Shown: in pieces, positions 9,359 to 20,682 of the stretch | Layout: each line of letters starts with the position of its first letter | How positions within the stretch are numbered: the stretch's first letter is position 1 | Assembly: GCA_025890175.1 (NCBI GenBank) | Contig: JANPYM010000007.1 | Span: 1,046,487 to 1,110,486 of the forward strand | Length of the DNA: 64,000 nucleotides | Direction: 5' to 3' | DNA from: Ciborinia camelliae | Taxonomy: Eukaryota; Ascomycota; Leotiomycetes; Helotiales; Sclerotiniaceae | Made by a program: the position numbers and the translations under genes | The notes under the pieces: generated by a model | Seen by the model: the letters and a program-made list of their open reading frames with translations, nothing else | Told to the model about the DNA's origin: nothing | Database searches by the model: none

Positions 9359-12166
9359 TTACTCATAGTTATCCCAGTTGTTGATTTCGGGTTCCGAGCT
9401 TGATGATTTATGTGTATCAAGAGCAATAGCTTTCTCCATAATTTCAAGAGTTTGGTTTCTAGCCTCCTTTCTGCTTTCCTGATCAACCCCTCGTACCATT
9501 ACAAAAATTGCATGTGCTTCTTCTACAGCCCGAAGAAATGATCGTAATTTCGGACTGAGCTCCATTTTCCGTAATACCTGTCGTGTGTTTTTCAATATGC
9601 CTTTCATTCGCGCGTCCGGTACAATTTGATTAACGGATAACATCTTCGTAATCCAGATAATGCCACTGGATTCTTTGATACCAATAAAAGCCTTGAGGAG
9701 GATGGTAAGACTAACCACACTAGGTCGAACTGTTGCGCTGTGGGTCCGCGAGGCTTCGGTCCAGAACGATATTGCGTCCTGAAAAAATCCATTTCGGACA
9801 AGGATATTGGTGACCTCATTGAAGACACTTTCTGGGATAGTCATCCCATGCTCCTCCGCATTGGCAATTGCTTCTCTAGCAGAACTCAAGAACATAATTA
9901 GACGACTGCTTCCAGCGGGCCCCATGAACTTTGGCAATCGGTGAGTAAGAAGCGTAACAAGAGCATCATCCAAGTGGTAGCCTTTCAGTTTCGCATCTCT
10001 GAGTAGCTGAATAGCCGTATGAGGATTGCCATCGTTCAAATGCAGCAAAGCTTTTACTGTGGCTCCTAGCACCGAGCCATGGATGTAAACCCCCTTTCTG
10101 CAGGCGGCTTCATATGTGTCTACGACGTTTTTGAAATTACCCTTCCCCAGTTCTGCAAAAATCTGCCTACGAGGGTAATTATCATCATTTATACCTTTAG
10201 TCGTCCTTGGCAAAGCCCTCAACTTCCTAGCAGCAACTTCTGGTTGCCCTTTCGAGTCCTTAAGAGCAAGTTGACGCAGATGTTCTATCGTGAAATCATT
10301 TGTATAGTCCACAGAAGATCTTAACATTACACGATGTACCTGAAACACTTCTTCGAAATTGAAATCCCACGTCTTATAAAGCTGGCTCAAAATAGTATTG
10401 AACGAATCGGCGTCAAGACACGTGTAAACAGAGCTTGCGTATTCTACCCAACGAATAATGGAACGAAGTTCTTTGACTTTCGCATATTCGCCGATCATGA
10501 TATTGGAAGTATAATGAGTCAAAGGTACTTGATACTGTTCAAGGAAACAACGGATGAAATCCTCCGTCTCGGCCACGGAATGTGATTTGGCAAATATTTT
10601 AAGTATTGGTGGGAAGATATCACCGTAGACTTTGTTATTAGGTTTGAGTTTTGCCATTTCGGCGAAATTGGTCTTGACATCGTCCCACTCGCCACACATT
10701 GCTTTTCCGCGGGCAATTTGGCCACGGATGAGAATGTCGTCTTCGCATGGGCCGCTTATTTGAAATAGCTGTTCGTGGTATTTTCCAGCAGCTGTAAAAT
10801 CTCCTGCCTCTACACATAATTGTATGATGACGGCATAACCGGCTTCTGGGTGACAAATGACCGGCATCACGGTTTTGAGGCGTTCGAATCTCCCTTGAGT
10901 TGTGCGAATATTCCTTTTTCTGCGCCATTCGGTGCCGAGCAGCTTTTGAAGCCAGGTATTCGGCCTTCGAAACTGGTCGCTTTGGATCAATTTTGACACC
11001 TCAATCAAGACCTGTTCAACTCTATTAAAATGTTTCAGTTCAAGTTCTGACTCGACTATGGCATCTGTAACACGATAAAGTTCTTCTTGGTTTGGTGATG
11101 ATTTGACGAAGTATCTGAAGAACCAAGAAATAGCACTGCGGCACTGTTTGGTCTGCAATTGGGCAATAATAAACGATCCAACCGTGGAATTGGGTGTTTT
11201 GCCACGATTAGCCTCAATTCGCCAGAATAGTTCCTTGGTCAAATCATACATGTTGAAGCGGCATGTCAATTTGCAAGCTTCCACTATGACAGGTTTCATC
11301 TTGTTTGAAATTGGCCCTGGCTTCTCCGTGAACTCCGTAAGACACAAAGCAGAAGCTTTTCGCAATTTAGAAAGATAGGCGTCGTTGCCAGCCTCATCAA
11401 TTTGGTTCTTTAATAGAGACTCAATGACAACTTGTGGCTCGAATCGCTTGAAGTCGGTCTCGGAAAGTGTAGTAGATTTTAGGACGATGTCAAGAATTTT
11501 CTCCATAGCCTCCACCATCGAAAGCGTCCGACAAGCCGTAGAAAGTACAATTGCTGCTTCTAAAAGACATGGTTGCATGCCACTAGATCCAATATCCAAG
11601 CCTTCCTCGAATGCCTCTAAAAACCGCCGCAACGCAGAATCAACGGCAATGGGGTCCTCCTCATGTCCAAGAATCTGTTGTATATCATTTGCAAGACGCA
11701 ATTGGCGATCTTCATCGATGTCCGTAGGTGTCTGTTTCGACTCCTTTGTAGCTTTGGGGGGTGGGGGGCGTAACTTTTCGATCCGGGGCGGTTTAAACGG
11801 AATTGAAGGCGGTATCAGGTTTACCGGCTCTATCGTCTTAACAGCTGTTTGATCACCGGGCACAACCACTTCAGAACTTTGGGCATTCTTCGAGGCTGTG
11901 CTGCCAGCCTGCCAAAACCCATCATCCTTATATCTCAAGACCTGCTCCTCAAAAGTTTCTGCCAAATGTGCACTTGATTCGTGGTATTGCTTCGAGGATT
12001 TGAGTTTCTTTGCATTGTCGTGTACCAGTTTTGCCCCGTGTATTCGTCGTCGTCGGTCCTCTGTTAGCATACCAGTACTGAATGCGACTGTGCAAGATGT
12101 CCCGAGGGCGATGTTGCGAAGTGCTCGCAATGCACCTTTGGAGGGCACAGGCAGGGCGGATGGCAT
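9359..12166 (-). CDS. large helical-repeat protein, PPR-like, probably mitochondrial
   Basis: An uninterrupted 935-residue frame with ATG at 12164-12166 and stop TAA at 9359-9361. The N terminus (MPSALPVPSKGALRALRNIALG) is basic and lacks acids, as expected for mitochondrial import. The rest is almost entirely amphipathic helix pairs with spacing resembling pentatricopeptide repeats, for example around residues 450-720 (segments with VYGDIFPPILKIFAKS, FNTILSQLYKTW, AIQLLRDAKLKGY). PPR proteins bind mitochondrial RNA and control its stability or translation. The central 'RIE.L..PPP.A' stretch near 120-150 is proline-rich linker. I recognise a fungal PPR-like architecture but not the specific orthologue. 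The C terminus is polar (SSSSEPEINNWDNYE). It lies next to NCA2, on the same strand. Confidence 0.65.
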   Translation of the reverse strand: MPSALPVPSKGALRALRNIALGTSCTVAFSTGMLTEDRRRRIHGAKLVHDNAKKLKSSKQYHESSAHLAETFEEQVLRYKDDGFWQAGSTASKNAQSSEVVVPGDQTAVKTIEPVNLIPPSIPFKPPRIEKLRPPPPKATKESKQTPTDIDEDRQLRLANDIQQILGHEEDPIAVDSALRRFLEAFEEGLDIGSSGMQPCLLEAAIVLSTACRTLSMVEAMEKILDIVLKSTTLSETDFKRFEPQVVIESLLKNQIDEAGNDAYLSKLRKASALCLTEFTEKPGPISNKMKPVIVEACKLTCRFNMYDLTKELFWRIEANRGKTPNSTVGSFIIAQLQTKQCRSAISWFFRYFVKSSPNQEELYRVTDAIVESELELKHFNRVEQVLIEVSKLIQSDQFRRPNTWLQKLLGTEWRRKRNIRTTQGRFERLKTVMPVICHPEAGYAVIIQLCVEAGDFTAAGKYHEQLFQISGPCEDDILIRGQIARGKAMCGEWDDVKTNFAEMAKLKPNNKVYGDIFPPILKIFAKSHSVAETEDFIRCFLEQYQVPLTHYTSNIMIGEYAKVKELRSIIRWVEYASSVYTCLDADSFNTILSQLYKTWDFNFEEVFQVHRVMLRSSVDYTNDFTIEHLRQLALKDSKGQPEVAARKLRALPRTTKGINDDNYPRRQIFAELGKGNFKNVVDTYEAACRKGVYIHGSVLGATVKALLHLNDGNPHTAIQLLRDAKLKGYHLDDALVTLLTHRLPKFMGPAGSSRLIMFLSSAREAIANAEEHGMTIPESVFNEVTNILVRNGFFQDAISFWTEASRTHSATVRPSVVSLTILLKAFIGIKESSGIIWITKMLSVNQIVPDARMKGILKNTRQVLRKMELSPKLRSFLRAVEEAHAIFVMVRGVDQESRKEARNQTLEIMEKAIALDTHKSSSSEPEINNWDNYE

Positions 12167-12651
12167 TTCAGTGGTAATCTAGCCATCGCATCTCTAGTCA
12201 AAAGAAAAATCGCGGGTGAAGTGCCCGGTGCATTATGATCCGATTTGCATTGAAGTGGTCCCAGCAATGAATCTAATGACCCAGAACTTTTTGATGGCCG
12301 GGTATATGCTTAGTCATCAACCCCGCGCCCACTGTTCATTTACTCCCGGTGAGCTTAGGGAGAAACGGAGAAAATGCCTGGAGTTTTGCAACAAATTTCT
12401 TTGGAGACTTAACTTTTCTTAGTAAACGAAAAATAAATATATTCAGATTTTATCTATAATTTGCCTACTGTAGCTTATGTATCCTAGAGAGCAGTTATGT
12501 CTGGGAGTGCTTACGGTTTTCAGAATCAATATACACTCATATATATATCTTCATTGTTATAATTACAGTATAGCTCTTTCTTCCCTCAGACTTTCGGGCC
12601 ATTCCCTTCCATATCTAAATACCTTCCCATGAATTTTGTCTTTCAAAACCC

Positions 12652-12831
12652 TCATACATTCCCCATACCCCTCCTAGCCCAGATCCTTTCAACCACATCA
12701 ATCAAAATTACGACCAGCAGGGACAGGAAACCCATCTCATTAAAAGACGTCCCAGAACTTACCCCGGAGTCCATATTGATATTAACGAAGGATATCATAC
12801 TTCCCAAACCCCACATTCTATCACTTCCCAT
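12652..12831 (-). CDS. possible small membrane-protein exon
   Basis: A 59-codon minus-strand frame with an internal hydrophobic segment (GFLSLLVVILIDVV) followed by a basic tail (ERIWARRG). It looks protein-like, and a second plausible minus-strand segment (VKGTKKSVYRLSDLDG) lies at about 12,995-13,110. I could not find a splice pair that joins them in frame. It may be a real small gene, a last exon, or chance. Confidence 0.22.
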   Translation of the reverse strand: MGSDRMWGLGSMISFVNINMDSGVSSGTSFNEMGFLSLLVVILIDVVERIWARRGMGNV

Positions 12832-13559
12832 ACTCTACAATATTAGACGTACAAATACAGCACAAGACATAGAAAAAACAATTACAAACCCCATGCCGAC
12901 CTACCTAGGGACTTCATCGAATACCAGTACAGAACGTCAAGAACAGATATCCAGAAAAGAGACAAAAACTACCCGCTACCCTTTTGTTATTAAATACCCA
13001 TAATCATCTCTTCTCCCAGTTCAACCTCCACTGAATAAAACCCTTTCGTAACATCACTTCTACCATCCAGATCGGAAAGGCGATAAACAGACTTCTTCGT
13101 CCCCTTTACCCATTGTAGCGAAGCGGTAATAAACTCCACCCCTCCCCAAGCATCCCACAAGCCTCCCCAACAAACCCAAAACCAAACCACGACTCCCCAC
13201 GCCAATAGTCCAGCCATCACAAAACCTTCCTACCCAAAACCTTTCTACCCACAACACTGTACTTCAAATCCATACATCCATACATACATACAGCAAGTGC
13301 CAGCCAGTCCAAGAATTGATCTCCCCAATATATATGTGATCGAACCAAACCAAACCACCCAACATAGAAGCCAGCCAGCCAGCCAGCCAGTCCCAATCCC
13401 CGAAACCTCGAAGGAGCACCTGCACGCAAGCAATAGCACTAGTGACGCGAGTCACTTGACAGCACCTAGGTAGGTATATATAATAGTATAATAGTATATA
13501 TCTCATCTATTTCAGATCCGATAAATGGACAGGAACTGAAGGTAATAGCTTAACCTAAC

Positions 13560-14165
13560 CTGTGCTTGGTAGGTAGGTAGGTAGGTAGGTACGTTGACAG
13601 GTATAGTACTACAGGTAGGTAGGTAGTATTGACTTCTTCAACATTAATACTTCAAAAGTTAAAAAGTGAAGGTCACGGTAATACCGTAAAGTTAAGTTTA
13701 AAAGTAGATAGGTAGGTAGTACTATTCAAAGCAATGATATACTACCTAGGTGGGCTTAAAAAAAAAAAAAAAAAACCCAAAACCAAGGCGTTGGACTAGT
13801 AATAGTAAGTAAGCCCTGGCCCCTACTATTAGCTGCATATCCGATATGACTCGGATATATAATATTATCCAAACAAGAATATATCAAATCAAATCATATC
13901 AAATCAAATCAAACCAGTGCGCAAAACAAAAAACCCATCGACACAGAAAACCAGAAAGAGAAGTCCCGGAACCCAAGCAATAAGAGCGCTGAAAATATGT
14001 CGACGACTAGTTAATCTATATATAGGTAGGTAGGTAGGTATCATTTATTGCGCGTCTAAGACTTGCTTAGATCTTGTGAGAGCGAGAGCGAGATAGAGCA
14101 GGATCAGGAGAAGGTGTTCAGTTTGATACCTAGGTACCTACCTAGGTAGGTAAGTAGGTAATTAT
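13560..14165. repeat. dispersed (GGTA)n / CCTAGGTAGG tetranucleotide tracts
   Basis: Runs of AGGTAGGTAGGT occur at about 13,571-13,592, 13,612-13,625, 13,709-13,718, 14,023-14,041 and 14,130-14,160, sometimes as the palindrome CCTACCTAGGTAGG. The same motif recurs through most intergenic spaces of the window (for example 17,050-17,090, 20,339-20,376, 42,497-42,524, 44,336-44,353, 44,560-44,582). Confidence 0.85.
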
Positions 14166-17100
14166 AGGGAGAAAGCCACGATATCCAACCAAAAATATTC
14201 ATCAAGCTACTTGATGCAGATAATCCATCCATCTATCTATGAATATCATTTGTTGCATATCTCCCGAAATGATCTTACTGGAGTAGGATGCATGTGCATG
14301 TAGGTGCATTTGCAGTTGCAGGTATGCTCCCATGTTAATTGGTCTGCTCCGTGAGATTAAAGAAATGATAACTCCTCATTCGAGAAGAGCATTCCGCTCC
14401 CCAAAGCAGGTTACACGGACTGCGGTATTCACATGGCATGAGTTTGGTTCCCCGAGCGATGAATATTGATTCAAGTTGGCTATTGCGGAAATTCGAGGAA
14501 GCTTTTCTTTTTACGAGAGAGGTGATCAAAAGAATGGCAACTCCCAGCGATTTTCAAATAATGATACGCTGGCTGCAGTATGCGTGATCTACCATCGATT
14601 CGCCGATATCATCGATCATCTATCATCTCACGCAACGATCTGACGATTCGGCGTGTATGTATCTCAAAGTCCGAGGTAAATCATGGTACATCCCTCACAA
14701 GTGACCACCCGCTTCCGCATTTCTTACGTACGATGTAGGATACTCGATTCATCTTTCGCTTGGTAATGAGATTGGTAATGAAGGCCATAAGCCACGAGAC
14801 AAGATCAATCATGGGCCTTGCTCCAGGTCCTCCAATCACCTTGCACCTTTTGCATCTCGTACCCCGCAGACGTTCTCGATGACCGAGCGACTGCCCCATA
14901 CTTGAGGCATCCGCGAAGCGAAGCGAAGCGAAGCGGTATAGATAGGGCTGAAGTGAGACTCAGAGCATACGTGGTGGGATTGCCTGGACGCCTTCAACCT
15001 GCATGTGCCATCTTGAAGCCTAGACAAGCCGTTGAGAAAAACGTGCGGTGGGTGAGACTCCAAGAGCTTCTGTCATGATACTACCTTGTCTCACACAGAA
15101 TATAGCCATTCAAAAAGACATGAGATTGGAAGTGAAGATATTATGTCGTAGGGTTGATTGGGTAAGGAACGATAGTACTTGGGGTCGGGGCTGACAAGTG
15201 TGTTGCGTGACAAGGTAGTGAGAACATAATTGGATCTTTTTTATCCTGGAAATTATAATGATATCGTTGCATTCAAGGCAGTAGCTAGGTATTGTTGCTA
15301 ACTTTAGCATATCTGATAAGATTGTAGACGACGTAGGAGGGGACCTTGTTGGATTTATCTATCAATATTATACATGGAATGCTTTGAAAGAGGGTGTGAC
15401 AATATTACATCGAATCCCCTTGACACTTCAGCTATACGGGACAGTCCGAAATCTTCCCGCTTTGAGATTATCCACAGGGAGGAGATTACATGCATGTGCT
15501 CGCCGAATATCCGGCATGGCTATAGAATAGTAAAGGGACTTCAACAGCCACGCGAAAACTCTATATCTACGACGAAGAATTTACAGAATGCCAGTATGCA
15601 ATATCATGAGCAATGGAGTATCTGCTGTATAAAAAAGGGGTGGATACTTGCAAACCTCGGGACAATTTAGGCAAATGTGATAAGCCTTATATGCCATTCA
15701 TTTGTACGTCAAACAGTTGGAAAGAACTACCCAGGATCATATTCTGCCCTATGATACTGTCCCATCGTACTCAGATTCCGTCGACGCCAATCAAAATTTC
15801 TTCACAAATATTCGGTGGCACTAACATTCAGGGCATTCACACGTGACCGAAGCTTTGAAATGCAGTCAGCTTACTTCCCCGCCCGTCGAGAAGGGCAAGT
15901 GATGAATTTCGTGGTATTCTTTTGTTTCTGATATATCAATCTGCGTTGTTTTGTGAAGTAAAAATAACTCCGAAAGGGCCAAAGCATATTCGAAGCAAAT
16001 AAGTTTCTGCACAAGAGTATTGTGGAACGGTAGGTAACAACTGGATATTCATCAGTAACTGTTATCTCCCAACGCTTGTTCGTCGGTCATCTGGGGGAAG
16101 ATAAGCTGTACTTTGAAACTGTTGGTACGATCTTTTGCGCTACCAAAAAGGGGCCGAAGTATCTTCAGCTATTCATAAGGAAATGCAGCTTAAATTCATG
16201 TGCCAACAGCCAACCGATGTTACAGTACGACTAATACGTGGTCCATAATCAAGCATGTAGTCTTGTCACTTTGGTCCCAGGATACATATCAAATTGTTTT
16301 GATTTTTATAGTCCTGCCATTCGCCGCTGAACGAATTGAAATTGTTCTAAAATCCTGATCTGGCCAATGATAGAGTATAGAAGGCAACAATATGAAAGTG
16401 CAACGATTCGGATTGAATGTCTCGATGTCTCGGCCGAATAATTTCTTACAACGAAGGAAAAATCTTTTCCAATGAATGGAATAAAGTCGAGTGGAGAGTT
16501 CTTATTGAAAGCCAAGAACCAAAAGAGGGCTTTCAAATGACCAAGCCATGGTGAACTTATCACTTAGCAATATGCTCCGAGGACCGAAACAAAACGACAA
16601 ACAATGACTTGACACACACCCTTCCCGTTTGGTAACCTTGAGGTTAAGGACCTTACGGTAAGGCTGAAGCGCGGCAATCTACATAATCTCTCAAGCAAGC
16701 CCTATTTCATCTCCACGAGGACTACCTTCCCAATCTGATTTAGTGCGTGTGTCATACATGAGCTCTCATGCAATGATCTTTCGAGGTCGGCACCCTAGTC
16801 CAAAGGGAGTTGTTCAAAGGGAAGGATTCCGGAGTGTAGGATTCGGAAGTGGTAGCGAAAGGTCGAGTAAGGTTATTGAAGGAGCTGGAGCTTTCAAATA
16901 TGAAGTGTACATTGGTGTTGGTGGCAGGTATGGTGCATTCAAATGAATACCTACCTCCTCGACCTCCTCGTAGGTATTTTACAACTATTAGCCGAAAAGA
17001 GACAATAATCAAATCAATAAAGAATAATAAAGAATAAATAATCTCGTACGAAGGAATAGGTAGGTATAGAGATACCTAGTAGGTATAAATGTACGGAGTA

Positions 17101-18235
17101 CCGTATCCATCTATCCATCCATGTTCACGTTGATGACAAATACGATTACTAATAATTGATCATGACTCGTAAGTACGTACGAAATTGATGAAAGAAACGA
17201 ATCATTGGCCTCAATTCCACCCTCATACCTAGGTATAAAATCCCTTACAGCTACAGCGACGGCTGGTGGTATAAAGTTATAACCGGTCCCTAACGCCGTA
17301 ACAAAGCCGGAAAGGTCGGAGGGATGGGAAAGGAAGAAAGATATGTAAGCAATGGAATTCATCGATTGATTACCTACCCTACGTTCCAATGAGAAAAGAA
17401 AATGAACCATAAATACCTACTCCCTTGAAAAACGTAACCAAATCTTATGAAGTTCTTACCTCATCATTGTTTTCATCCTTCTACTGCCCTGCCCGTATTT
17501 ATTATTATTTTACGAGTCAAGATAGCGACCTATCTACCTACCGTATATTACCTACCTAGGTACATCCGTACATAGATACACCTGCAGTTTATCGACCATT
17601 TACCTATTTATTTTGATTAAATCTAACCTTAACCTTTACCAAGAAGGTTTGCCTTGAAACGGAAGTAGTTTGAATCACGTGCCTTATACTTCGAGTTCGG
17701 ATCGGGAGTTCGCGGTTAAACAGGAACCTAGGTATCGACTAGGTACCAGCTTTTCCCTTGACCTTTTACTTTGGTTTTCTACCCATCCATCCATAGAATC
17801 AAACAGCCTTCAGCCAGCCCGAAGACCAAAAGGTGGAAAATCACAACCACCACCACCATCATCATCATCATAACTAATACCCTCCGTAATAAATTAATAA
17901 GGAAAAGGAAAATAATCCAACCCATTTTCGATTATTTTTCTCCTCTTTTTGAGTGGTACGAAGGAAGGGTTACCTATCATCATTCTACATATCATTCATA
18001 CGATTCATATCTTACTTTTTAGTTATTTTTGACCTACTACCCCAGTCCACCCACCAGGGCCACCACCCATTCAAAGGTCACGTCAACTTTCTGATAAATC
18101 TATTTGTCAAGCAAATCAAAACTCAAGAAAGTCCGAAAATCATCAACCCTCCCCTCCGCCCCAAAACTAAAGTACCAAAATTCCAAAAAGCAATATCCAC
18201 CACCTACCTTGGTGCGCTTTTGATAACTTTCCAAC

Positions 18236-19725
18236 ATGCAATCAATCGCGCCGGCACCTGTAGCACAGATGCAGAATCAGGTCCGTACTTCCCTTTTCAT
18301 CATGTCTACTTTACTATTATTCCCATCTACCACTTTTCCCTATACTCCGGTGGTCCATGACATTTGACTTACCTCACTTGTCATACCCCTCCATTCAATT
18401 GCTTCCAACGTTCAATTCCGAAAAGGTCTCGAGCTAGCTTTCCCATTCGCGCGTTCGCAAACATAAATACAACCCCAAAAGGATATTTGCATCTTGAAGC
18501 TGACTCACTCGCGCAGGAAATGAGTGCAGACAATGGTATGACCTTCCTTCCCTTTCTTTGATAACCAAAGCACAGCACAACAACGGTTTCTTGTCCCCCC
18601 ATCCCAGTATAAGTATATGCGGCTATACGCGTCGAGTAAAACAATATTATCTTTGTCATATCAGTTTGCGCCGCGATTTATGCTGTCGTTCCCACTTCCA
18701 TAGCACCCCCCATGTTTATGTTGCTTTCTGCTGACACGCCTCGCTCTTCCTCCAGATTTAAGAGCTCAGCTCTTGAACTTGACCTCCCATTCCCAGCAGC
18801 ATAATACTCAGACGCATGGCTACAATCACGACGTGCAAGCTTCGAGCAGCGCTTCACCTCACGACCATAATATAGATCCTGCCATCGGTGGACAAATGAT
18901 GTCGGAAAGTGGAGGAGACGACGCTGATGGTAGAAAAGGTGGAAAGCGCGAGCTTTCTCAATCGAAGCGCGCTGCTCAGAATCGCGCAGCTCAGGTTCGT
19001 AATTTTCATTCGTATCGCGATTTTTTCTCGTGGGCGCATTCTTCGTGAGGTTGTTATGATGCGAAGTATCGCTCGTTAAAAAAAAAGTTAACGTCGGGGT
19101 TGAGATTTATGGTTCTCTTGCTTTGTCAATTCTCATGTCATCCAAAAAAATCCCCTCCAACGCATTACCCAAGCTTACATAATCTATCACACAGAGAGCA
19201 TTTCGTCAACGCAAAGAAGGATATATCAAGAAGCTTGAAGAGCAAGTTCGTGATTTTCATGCATTGGAGGATAATTACAAGGCCATTCATGCCGAAAATT
19301 ACTCATTGCGCGAGTATATTATCCGCCTTCAATCCCGACTCATTGAATCCCAAGGCGAATTTCCACAACCACCACCAAACATTAACTTGAGCCATTCATC
19401 ATCGCACCCTCATCCTCAACAGCCGCAGCAAAGACAAATGGAGTCACTAGATCACATGCAGCGACATGAAGCACCTATCGCTCCAATGGCTCCAATGGCC
19501 CCCATGGGTTCTCTCCAACCTGCCGCCGCCAGAACCTTAGCAGCCGCCGGTCTCAAACACCCTGGTGAAGAACAGCAAGTTCAACAACAGCAGCAATCAT
19601 ATCATCCCCATCCAGAGGCCAAGCGATTTAAGGAAGACGATGTGAATGATGAGAATCTCATCCGCTCACAATTGGCGAGTGGACAATTAAACGCTGATGG
19701 TTTGCCCACTTCTATGTCCATGTAA
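18236..19725 (+). CDS. kapC: bZIP transcription factor, KapC/AP-1-like
   Basis: Four exons (18236-18280, 18517-18535, 18756-18994, 19195-19725) encode 277 residues. Exon 2 is only 19 nt (EMSADN + 1 nt) and restores the phase between exons 1 and 3. The basic region spans about residues 92-108 and the intron falls exactly inside it (...NRAAQ | RAFRQRK...). The signature N-x-x-A-Q-x-x-F-R (97-105) is the Yap/Pap1 fungal AP-1 type. A leucine-zipper helix follows (LEEQVRDFHALED to LREYIIRLQSRLIE). The GKREL and SRLIESQGE segments match KapC of Aspergillus. The C-terminal half is rich in Q, P, M and H, as in activation domains, and has no cysteine-rich redox domain, unlike Yap1. It probably binds DNA as a dimer in the nucleus. 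Targets are not deducible. The start is the first ATG of exon 1; exons 1-2 are less certain than 3-4. Confidence 0.88.
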
Positions 19726-20682
19726 TATCTTACACACAAGGTCTAACTTGTTTCTCTTCACCTTTTTCGGCGTTGACAAAGACGGGGGGCTATTTGGGAT
19801 GGTTTACTATGATACGGCACGTGGGTGGACTTCTACTTTTATATAAAAGTGGCACCTCACTCTTTGGGGGTTCTTCGTTCAATCAATCAATCCGTACTTG
19901 CTTGCCTTTTTTCATTTTCTCCGGCGTCAATTCTGCGCTCTTTTTTCCCTTTCCCTTTCCTTCTTCGCTTCCTTCACATGTGTTTATTCAATGTGGGTTT
20001 TTTTCTCGACGAAGGGAATGTGTGTGTTACGTTCAATGTGGAGTGGAGTGAGAGCATGGTACGTATGGTAACGGGGGGAATCCGTACGTGGAAAGGGCGC
20101 ATATGGATGTTCATATGCATGCAGATATCAGTCGGCGTGGTGTGGTGATGTGATGTGATGTCATGTGATGTGATGGAAGAAGGGCCAGGCAATTCGTGGG
20201 ATGCGGTCGAGCTTGGGCATTTAACTAGGTGGCTAGCTAGCTTGCTTGCTTGCTTGTCGTAGGACAATGAAATGAAACTTTGAGATTTAAAAATTTCATG
20301 GATTCAATGTGCAATTTTCGTGACATGTTTTTTTCGTAGACCTACTACCTACCTACTAGGTAGGTAGGTAGGTACCTAGTACCTATCTGCTTTTATTTTC
20401 CTATTTTCCTCTAACATCTCCGAGCAAAAACAAAAACAAAAAAAGAGGAAAAAAAAATCCACTGGTGACCGACCCCAGGGAGCTAGCTAGCTAGCTAGAT
20501 TGATTGATTGATTGATTGATATTGAGACCCAGAGATTGAAAGTGACGACGCCTGCCCTAACCTAACCTAACCTAACCTTACCTTACCTAACCCTACCTAG
20601 GTAGGTAGGTACCTAATCGACTCATCATACTTTTCTGGTATCCTCCGCCCCCCCCATCCCATCTTGGCCAACCGATGATTGA
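19726..20682. other. convergent intergenic region rich in microsatellites
   Basis: Lies between the convergent bZIP and ARP5 genes. It contains (GTGAT)n near 20,147-20,175, (GCTT)n near 20,238-20,255, (GCTA)n at about 20,481-20,499, (GATT)n at about 20,500-20,521 and the telomere-like tract listed separately. No gene is seen. Confidence 0.6.
20555..20614. repeat. interstitial telomere-like CCTAA tract
   Basis: CCCTAACCTAACCTAACC continues as CCTTACC and CCTAACCC and then runs into the (GGTA)n palindrome. The unit is CCTAA(C), shorter than the usual fungal telomere unit CCCTAA, with one true CCCTAA at each side. Confidence 0.75.

Larger units (their letters stand above)
12167..18235. other. 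6 kb gene-poor region
   Basis: No gene is supported with confidence. The stretch holds many (GGTA)n runs, a poly-A run at 13,758-13,775, a (CCAG)n run near 13,370-13,390, an (AAGCG)n run near 14,918-14,936, and (CAC/CAT)n near 17,845-17,870. Several frames of 60-100 codons exist but show no family resemblance or consistent splice structure. The right end must contain the promoter and probably a long 5' UTR of the bZIP gene. Confidence 0.5.
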
